From assembly GCF_000003605.2 (NCBI RefSeq), contig NW_003109487.1, positions 1 to 35,000 of the forward strand: DNA of 35,000 nt, read 5' to 3'. The translations under genes and the position numbers were made by a program. The stretch is from Saccoglossus kowalevskii. Taxonomy: Eukaryota; Hemichordata; Enteropneusta; Harrimaniidae. The notes below the pieces were generated by a model. It was not told the origin of the DNA. It did no database searches and saw only the letters and a program-made list of their open reading frames with translations. Below are positions 28,937 through 35,000 of this stretch, piece by piece (position 1 is the stretch's first letter; each line of letters opens with the position of its first letter).

Positions 28937-29019
28937 AGTGCGGTGGCCGTGCGGTTAAGGCGTTGGACTTAAGTTCCAATGATCGTTAGTCCTCGTGGGT
29001 TCGAATCGAACCTGCACTA
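28937..29019 (+). pseudogene. Degenerate tRNA-Leu(TAA)
   Basis: 83 nt. A14T, GATC in the variable stem and CGAAC in the T stem; the less-deleted relative of 5538-5618. Confidence 0.78.
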
Positions 29020-29170
29020 TACTATTTTGTGTGAATCCAGTTGAATGTGTCACTCCTTAAATTTTCACTTTGATTAAACACAGTAATGGTGACATATCTC
29101 AAGATTTTAAATCTTTGAAACTCTGTCTAAATAAATTTGTGAAACTATAAAAAATTGGCTCCATCATGTA

Positions 29171-29253
29171 AGTGCGGTGGCCGAGCGGTTAAGGCGTTGG
29201 ACTTAAGTTCCAATGGACGTTAGTCCTCGTGGGTTCAAATCCCACCTGCACTA
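29171..29253 (+). tRNA. tRNA-Leu(TAA), intact (G6-T67)
   Basis: Reference body with T67; twin of 5770. Confidence 0.92.
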
Positions 29254-29404
29254 TACTATTTTGTGTGAATCCAGTTGAATGTGTCACTCCTTGAATTTTC
29301 ACTTTGATTAAACACAGTAATGGTGACATATCTCAAGATTTTAAATCTTTGAAAGTCTGTCTAAATAAATTTGTGAAACTATAAAAAATTGGCTCCATCA
29401 TGTA

Positions 29405-29487
29405 AGTGCGGTGGCCGAGCGGTTAAAGCGTTGGACTTAAGTTCCAATGGACGTTAGTCCTTGTGGGTTCAAATCCCACCTGCACTA
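29405..29487 (+). tRNA. tRNA-Leu(TAA), G23A and C48T
   Basis: C12-A23 mismatch in the D stem and C48T. Shares the GAAAGTCTG spacer mark with 6004, but has A14 where that copy has G. Confidence 0.75.
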
Positions 29488-29633
29488 TACTATTTTGTGT
29501 GAATCCAGTTGAATGTGTCACTCCTTAAATTTTCACTTTGATTAACACAGTAATGGTGACATATCTCAGATTTTAAATCTTTGAAACTCTGTCTAATAAT
29601 TTGTGAAACTATAAAAATTGGCTCCATCATGTA

Positions 29634-29716
29634 AGTGCGGTGGCCGAGCGGTTAAGGCGTTGGACTTAAGTTCCAATGGACGTTAGTCCTCGTGGGTTCA
29701 AATCCCACCCGCACTA
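29634..29716 (+). tRNA. tRNA-Leu(TAA), intact
   Basis: Same body as the reference. The spacer before it has several one-base homopolymer losses. Trailer TACTACTTTG has three T, as at 1912. Confidence 0.92.
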
Positions 29717-29867
29717 TACTACTTTGTGTGAATCCAGTTGAATGTGTCACACCTTAAATTTTCACTTTGATTAAACACAGTAATGGTGACATATCTCAAG
29801 ATTTTAAATCTTTGAAACTCTGTCTAAAGAAATTTGTGAAACTATAAAAAATTGGCTCCATCATGTA

Positions 29868-29950
29868 AGTGCGGTGGCCGAGCGGTTAAGGCGTTGGACT
29901 TAAGTTCCAATGGACGTTAGTGCTCGTGGGTTCAAATCCCACCCGCTCTA
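29868..29950 (+). tRNA. tRNA-Leu(TAA), T3-T70
   Basis: Twin of 2146: CCGCTCT, GTGC, and the TATTCTATTTT trailer. Spacer mark CTAAAGAAATT shared. Confidence 0.75.
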
Positions 29951-30248
29951 TTCTATTTTGTGTGAATCCAGTTGAATCTCTCCGAACTACTTAAATTTTG
30001 TCAATGATGTTTCAGTGCAAACATGTTTTTCTTTAGGGGTTCTAAAATGTGTCGTTACTTAAATTGTGAATGATCTACAACTATTGCCAAAGTTCGCCCT
30101 CTAGTGATGACGCATTTCCGTGACGTATATTATCGATTGCGCCACTTTGTTTAAACACAGTAATGGTGACATATCTCAAAATTTTAAATCTTTGAAACTC
30201 TGTCTAAATAAATTTGTGAAACTATAAAAAATGTGCCTGCAGTATGTA

Positions 30249-30331
30249 AGTGCGGTGGCCGAGCGGTTAAGGCGTTGGATTTAAGTTCCAATGGACGTTA
30301 GTCCTCGTGGGTTCGAATCCCACCTGCACTA
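30249..30331 (+). tRNA. tRNA-Leu(TAA), C32T
   Basis: Loop TTTAAGT, TTCGAAT T loop, G6-T67; sister of 9545. Confidence 0.88.
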
Positions 30332-30482
30332 TACTATTTTGTGTGAATCCAGTTGAATGTGTCACTCCTTAAATTTTCACTTTGATTAAACACAGTAATG
30401 GTGACATATCTCAAGATTTTAAATCTTTGAAACTCTGTCTAAATAAATTTGTGAAACTATAAAAAATTGGCTCCATCATGTA

Positions 30483-30565
30483 AGTGCGGTGGCCGAGCGG
30501 TTAAGGCGTTGGACTTAAGTTCCAATGGACGTTAGTCCTCGTGGGTTCAAATCCCACCCGCACTA
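30483..30565 (+). tRNA. tRNA-Leu(TAA), intact
   Basis: Same body as the reference. Confidence 0.94.
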
Positions 30566-30716
30566 TACTATTTTGTGTGAATCCAGTTGAATGTGTCACT
30601 CCTTAAATTTTCACTTTGATTAAACACAGTAATGGTGACATATCTCAAGATTTTAAATCTTTGAAACTCTGTCTAAATAAATTTGTGAAACTATAAAAAA
30701 TTGGCTCCATCATGTA

Positions 30717-30799
30717 AGTGCGGTGGCCGAGCGGTTAAGGCGTTGGACTTAAGTTCCAATGGACGTTAGTGCTCGGTGGTTCAAATCCCACCCGCTCTA
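30717..30799 (+). pseudogene. tRNA-Leu(TAA)-like, scrambled T stem
   Basis: 83 nt. The T stem 5' strand reads GGTGG in place of GTGGG, breaking two pairs; GTGC variable stem and T3-T70 add to the damage. The B box core GGTTCAAATCC survives. Confidence 0.65.
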
Positions 30800-31097
30800 T
30801 ACTATTTTGTGTGAATCCAGTTGAATCTCTCCGAACTACTTCAATTTTGTCAATGATGTTTCAGTGCAAACATGTTTTTCTTTAGGGGTTCTAAAATGTG
30901 TCGTTACTTAAATTGTGAATGCTCTACAACTATTGCCAAAGTTCGCCCTCTAGTGATGACGCATTTCCGTGACGTATATTATCGATTGCGCCACTTTGTT
31001 TAAACACAGTAATGGTGACATATCTCAAAATTTTAAATCTTTGAAACTCTGTCTAAATAAATTTGTGAAACTATAAAAAATGTGCCTGCAGTATGTA

Positions 31098-31180
31098 AGT
31101 GCGGTGGCCGTGCGGTTAAGGCGTTGGACTTAAGTTCCAATGGACGTTAGTCGTCGTGGGTTCGAATCAAACCTGCAGTA
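31098..31180 (+). pseudogene. Degenerate tRNA-Leu(TAA)
   Basis: A14T, GTCG in the variable stem, CAAAC in the T stem and C71G (CTGCAGT). Relative of 7467. Confidence 0.77.
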
Positions 31181-31331
31181 TACTATTTTGTGTGAATCCA
31201 GTTGAATGTGTCACTCCTTAAATTTTCACTTTGATTAAACACAGTAATGGTGACATATCTCAAGATTTTAAATCTTTGAAACTCTGTCTAAATAAATTTG
31301 TGAAACTATAAAAAATTGGCTCCATCATGTA

Positions 31332-31414
31332 AGTGCGGTGGCCGAGCGGTTAAGGCGTTGGACTTAAGTTCCAATGGACGTTAGTCCTCGTGGGTTCAAA
31401 TCCCACCTGCACTA
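31332..31414 (+). tRNA. tRNA-Leu(TAA), intact (G6-T67)
   Basis: Reference body with T67. Confidence 0.92.
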
Positions 31415-31565
31415 TACTATTTTGTGTGAATCCAGTTGAATGTGTCACTCCTTGAATTTTCACTTTGATTAAACACAGTAATGGTGACATATCTCAAGAT
31501 TTTAAATCTTTGAAACTCTGTCTAAATAAATTTGTGAAACTATAAAAAATTGGCTCCATCATGTA

Positions 31566-31648
31566 AGTGCGGTGGCCGAGCGGTTAAGGCGTTGGACTTA
31601 AGTTCCAATGGACGTTAGTCCTCGTGGGTTCAAATCCCACACGCACTA
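31566..31648 (+). tRNA. tRNA-Leu(TAA), A66
   Basis: A66 opposes G7 (ACGCACT); other arms intact. Confidence 0.82.
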
Positions 31649-31799
31649 TACTATTTTGTGTGAATCCAGTTGAATGTGTCACTCCTTAAATTTTCACTTT
31701 GATTAAACACAGTTATGATGACATATCTCAAAATTTTAAATCTTTGAAACTCTGTCTAAATAAATTTGTGAAACTATAAAAATTTGCCTCCATCATGTA

Positions 31800-31881
31800 A
31801 GTGCGGTGGCCGAGCGGTTAAGACGTTGGACTTAAGTTCCAATGGACGTTAGTCCTCGTGGGTTCAAATCCCACTGCACTA
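31800..31881 (+). tRNA. tRNA-Leu(TAA), 82 nt, short acceptor
   Basis: C11-A24 and short acceptor; trailer TAGTATTTT as at 23610. The long spacer after it is 2 nt shorter (GTTTTTTTAGGGG). Confidence 0.65.
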
Positions 31882-32177
31882 TAGTATTTTGTGTGAATCC
31901 AGTTGAATCTCTCCGAACTACTTAAATTTTGTCAATGATGTTTCAGTGCAAACATGTTTTTTTAGGGGTTCTAAAATGTGTCGTTACTTAAATTGTGAAG
32001 GCTCTACAACTATTGCCAAAGTTCGCCCTCTAGTGATGACGCATTTCCGTGACGTATATTATCGATTGCGCCACTTTGTTTAAACACAGTAATGGTGACA
32101 TATCACAAAATTTTAAATCTTTGAAACTCTGTCTAAACAAATTTGTGAAACTATAAAAAATGTGCCTCCAGTATGTA

Positions 32178-32260
32178 GGTGCGGTGGCCGAGTGGTTAAG
32201 GCGTTGGACTTAAGTTCCAATGGACGTTAGTCCTCGTGGGTTCAAATCCCACCCGCACTA
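32178..32260 (+). tRNA. tRNA-Leu(TAA), G1 family
   Basis: G1-T72 and C16T; otherwise perfect. Confidence 0.82.
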
Positions 32261-32411
32261 TACTATTTTGTGTGAATCCAGTTGAATGTGTCACTCCTTA
32301 AATTTTCACTTTGATTAAACACAGTTATGATGACATATCTCAAAATTTTAAATCTTTGAAACTCTGTCTAAATAAATTTGTGAAACTATAAAAATTTGCC
32401 TCCATCATGTA

Positions 32412-32494
32412 AGTGCGGTGGCCGAGCGGTTAAGGCGTTGGACTTAAGTTCCAATGGACGTTAGTCCTCGTTGGTTCAAATCCCACCTGCTCTA
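32412..32494 (+). tRNA. tRNA-Leu(TAA), G51T and T3-T70
   Basis: T stem GTTGG has one mismatch, and CTGCTCT gives T3-T70. Probably impaired. Confidence 0.65.
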
Positions 32495-32792
32495 TACTAT
32501 TTTGTGTGAATCCAGTTGAATCTCTCCGAACTACTTAAATTTTGTCAATGATGTTTCAGTGCAAACATGTTTTTCTTTAGGGGTTCTAAAATGTGTCGTT
32601 ACTTAAATTGTGAATGCTCTACAACTATTGCCAAAGTTCGCCCTCTAGTGATGACGCATTTCCGTGACGTATATTATCGATTGCGCCACTTTGTTTAAAC
32701 ACAGTAATGGTGACATATCTCAAAATTTTAAATCTTTGAAACTTTGTCTAAATAAATTTGTGAAACTATAAAAAATGTGCCTTCAGTATGTA

Positions 32793-32875
32793 AGTGCGGT
32801 GGCCGAGCGGTTAAGGCGTTGGACTTAAGTTCCAATGGACGTTAGTCCTCGTGGGTTCGAATCCCACCCGCACTA
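32793..32875 (+). tRNA. tRNA-Leu(TAA), intact, TTCGAAT loop
   Basis: Perfect acceptor (CCGCACT) with the GGTTCGAATCC B box, the best match to the Pol III consensus. Trailer has only TTT. Confidence 0.95.
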
Positions 32876-33026
32876 TACTACTTTGTGTGAATCCAGTTGA
32901 ATGTGTCACTCCTTAAATTTTCACTTTGATTAAACACAGTAATGGTGACATATCTCAAGATTTTAAATCTTTGAAACTCTGTCTAAATAAATTTGTGAAA
33001 CTATAAAAAATTGGCTCCATCATGTA

Positions 33027-33108
33027 AGTGCGGTGGCCGAGCGGTTAAGGCGTTGGACTTAAGTTCCAATGGACGTTAGTCCTCGTGCGTTCAAATCCCA
33101 CCCGCATA
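33027..33108 (+). pseudogene. tRNA-Leu(TAA)-like, G52C and C71 lost
   Basis: Third copy of the 6238-6319 lesion pair; 5319 nt after the one at 27708. Confidence 0.75.
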
Positions 33109-33259
33109 TACTATTTTGTGTGAATCCAGTTGAATGTGTCACTCCTTAAATTTTCACTTTGATTAAACACAGTTATGATGACATATCTCAAAATTTTAAA
33201 TCTTTGAAACTCTGTCTAAATAAATTTGTGAAACTATAAAAATGTGCCTCCATTATGTA

Positions 33260-33342
33260 AGTGCGGTGGCCGAGCGGTTAAGACGTTGGACTTAAATTCC
33301 AATGGACGTTAGTCCTCGTGGGTTCAAATCCCTCCCGCACTA
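33260..33342 (+). tRNA. tRNA-Leu(TAA), impaired
   Basis: C11-A24, loop CTTAAAT, and A64T (CCCTC) opposing T50 in the T stem. Confidence 0.66.
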
Positions 33343-33639
33343 TACTATTTTGTGTGAATCCAGTTGAATCTCTCCGAACTACTTAAATTTTGTCAATGAT
33401 GTTTCAGTGCAAACATGTTTTTCTTTAGGGGTTCTAAAATATGTCGTTACTTAAATTGTGAATGCTCTACCACTATTGCCAAAGTTCGCCCTCTAGTGAT
33501 GACGCATTTCCGTGACGTATATTATCGATTGCGCCACTTTGATTAAACACAGTTATGATGACATATCTCAAAATTTTAAATCTTTGAAACTCTGTCTAAA
33601 TAAATTTGTGAAACTATAAAAATTTGCCTCCATCATGTA

Positions 33640-33722
33640 AGTGCGGTGGCCGAGCGGTTAAGGCGTTGGACTTAAGTTCCAATGGACGTTAGTCCTCGTG
33701 GGTTCAAATCCCACCTGCACTA
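33640..33722 (+). tRNA. tRNA-Leu(TAA), intact (G6-T67)
   Basis: Reference body with T67 and TTTGCCTCC leader. Preceded by a hybrid long spacer. Confidence 0.92.
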
Positions 33723-33873
33723 TACTATTTTGTGTGAATCCAGTTGAATGTGTCGCTCCTTAAATTTTCACTTTGATTAAACACAGTAATGGTGACATAT
33801 CTCAAAATTTTAAATCTTTGAAACTCTGTCTAAATAAATTTGTGAAACTATAAAAATTTGACTCCATCATGTA

Positions 33874-33956
33874 AGTGCGGTGGCCGAGCGGTTAAGACGT
33901 TGGACTTAAGTTCCAATGGACGTTAGTGCTCGTGGGTTCAAATCCCACCTGCTCTA
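33874..33956 (+). tRNA. tRNA-Leu(TAA), impaired
   Basis: C11-A24, T3-T70, GTGC variable stem. Confidence 0.65.
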
Positions 33957-34254
33957 TACTATTTTGTGTGAATCCAGTTGAATCTCTCCGAACTACTTAA
34001 ATTTTGTCAATGATGTTTCAGTGCAAACATGTTTTTCTTTAGGGGTTCTAAAATGTGTCGTTACTTAAATTGTGAATGCTCTACAACTATTGCCAAAGTT
34101 CGCCCTCTAGTGATGACGCATTTCCGTGACGTATATTATCGATTGCGCCACTTTGTTTAAACACAGTAATGGTGACATATCACAAAATTTTAAATCTTTG
34201 AAACTCTGTCTAAACAAATTTGTGAAACTATAAAAAATGTGCCTCCAGTATGTA

Positions 34255-34337
34255 GGTGCTGTGGTCGAGCGGTTAAGGCGTTGGACTTAAGTTCCAATGG
34301 ACGTTAGTCCTCGTGGGTTCGAATCCCACCTGCACTA
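34255..34337 (+). tRNA. tRNA-Leu(TAA), G1, T6, T11
   Basis: G1-T72, T6-T67 mismatch and T11-G24 wobble; T arm TTCGAAT intact. Its 5' half recurs at 16650. Confidence 0.68.
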
Positions 34338-34488
34338 TACTATTTTGTGTGAATCCAGTTGAATGTGTCACTCCTTAAATTTTCACTTTGATTAAACACA
34401 GTAATGGTGACATATCTCAAAATTTTAAATCTTTGAAACTCTGTCTAAATAAATTTGTGAAACTATAAAAAATTGGCTCCATCATGTA

Positions 34489-34571
34489 AGTGCGGTGGCC
34501 GAGCGGTTAAGGCGTTGGACTTAAGTTCCAATGGACGTTAGTCCTCGTGGGTTCAAATCCCACCCGCACTA
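34489..34571 (+). tRNA. tRNA-Leu(TAA), intact
   Basis: Same body as the reference. Confidence 0.94.
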
Positions 34572-34722
34572 TACTATTTTGTGTGAATCCAGTTGAATGT
34601 GTCACTCCTTGAATTTTCACTTTGATTAAACACAGTAATGGTGACATATCTCAAGATTTTAAATCTTTGAAACTCTGTCTAAATAAATTTGTGAAACTAT
34701 AAAAAATTGGCTCCATCATGTA

Positions 34723-34805
34723 AGTGCGGTGGCCGAGCGGTTAAGGCGTTGGACTTAAGTTCCAATGGACGTTAGTCCTCGTGGGTTCAAATCCCACCCG
34801 CACTA
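34723..34805 (+). tRNA. tRNA-Leu(TAA), intact
   Basis: Same body as the reference. Confidence 0.94.
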
Positions 34806-34956
34806 TACTATTTTGTGTGAATCCAGTTGAATGTGTCACTCCTTAAATTTTCACTTTGATTAAACACAGTTATGATGACATATCTCAAAATTTTAAATCT
34901 TTGAAACTCTGTCTAAATAAATTTGTGAAACTATAAAAATTTGACTCCATCATGTA

Positions 34957-35000
34957 AGTGCGGTGGCCGAGCGGTTAAGACGTTGGACTTAAGTTCCAAT
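34957..35000 (+). tRNA. tRNA-Leu(TAA), cut by window end
   Basis: First 44 nt, through the anticodon stem. C11-A24 is present; anticodon TAA. The array continues past the right edge. Confidence 0.85.

Larger units (their letters stand above)
1..35000 (+). repeat. Tandem array of tRNA-Leu(UAA) units (127 copies)
   Basis: The whole window is made of tRNA-Leu(UAA) genes in the same orientation separated by related spacers. Unit length is about 234 nt (short spacer) or about 382 nt (long spacer). Ordered runs of variant units recur, so the array has a higher-order structure. Nothing unrelated to the unit was found on either strand. Function as a tRNA source is inferred from intact copies; most of the array behaves like a satellite. 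Confidence 0.97.

Noticed and set aside
1-35000. CRISPR-like regular repeat and spacer layout
   Set aside because: The repeat is an 83-nt tRNA with Pol III boxes, and the spacers are homologous to each other, not unique.
1-35000. tRNA-derived SINE family
   Set aside because: Units are strictly head to tail with no A-rich tail, no target duplications and no dispersed insertion; tRNA bodies are intact to A73.
1-35000. Bacterial, phage or organelle tRNA cluster
   Set aside because: No CCA is encoded, there is one isoacceptor only, and each gene has Pol III style A and B boxes and TTTT; the body resembles animal cytosolic tRNA-Leu(UAA).

Overview
The window is a head-to-tail array of one tRNA gene and nothing else. 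I count 126 complete copies and one copy cut by the right edge. All lie on the + strand and all descend from one tRNA-Leu(UAA) gene. The best copies are 83 nt. They have a 7-bp acceptor stem AGTGCGG/CCGCACT, discriminator A73, anticodon loop CTTAAGT (anticodon TAA, reads UUA), a class II variable arm GGAC-GTTA-GTCC and a T arm GTGGG-TTCAAAT-CCCAC. No 3' CCA is encoded and no intron is seen. An A box (TGGCCGAGCGG), a B box (GGTTCAAATCC or GGTTCGAATCC), a downstream TTTT and an upstream TATAAAAA point to RNA polymerase III in a eukaryotic nuclear genome. The body closely resembles animal cytosolic tRNA-Leu(UAA); the species cannot be named from the sequence.

Each unit is a tRNA plus an AT-rich spacer. 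There are two spacer lengths: short (about 151 nt, unit about 234 nt, 89 cases) and long (about 298 nt, unit about 382 nt, 37 cases). The long form has about 147 extra nt in the middle; the two share both ends, so one is an indel form of the other. Spacers share a leader (TATA-like box 25 nt before the gene, then a short variable tract ending in ATGTA) and a trailer (TACTATTTTGTGTG). No protein gene, rRNA or transposon is visible, and no gene-free stretch exceeds about 300 nt.

Copies fall into linked families. About 45 have all arms intact and are the likely functional genes. Large families carry recurrent lesions: C11-A24 in the D stem (36 copies), T3-T70 in the acceptor stem (18), a lost acceptor nucleotide near position 66 (17), or G in place of A1 (12). 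The copy directly 5' of every long spacer deviates from the intact form. Families recur in ordered blocks, some in tandem (937 bp at 11475-13348) and some 5 to 28 kb apart, as in a satellite evolving by unequal exchange and conversion.

Two single copies have changed anticodons: one at 15801-15883 reads as UUA (an ochre, UAA, suppressor anticodon) on an otherwise sound body, and one at 24693-24775 reads as UAU (Ile AUA codon) on an already damaged body. Left-edge units (1 to about 920) are the most diverged, which suggests the array boundary lies close by on the left. Two short tracts with clustered one-base homopolymer losses (about 13740-13815 and 29541-29612) look like assembly errors. tRNA positions use standard numbering; the 'reference copy' is 3988-4070.
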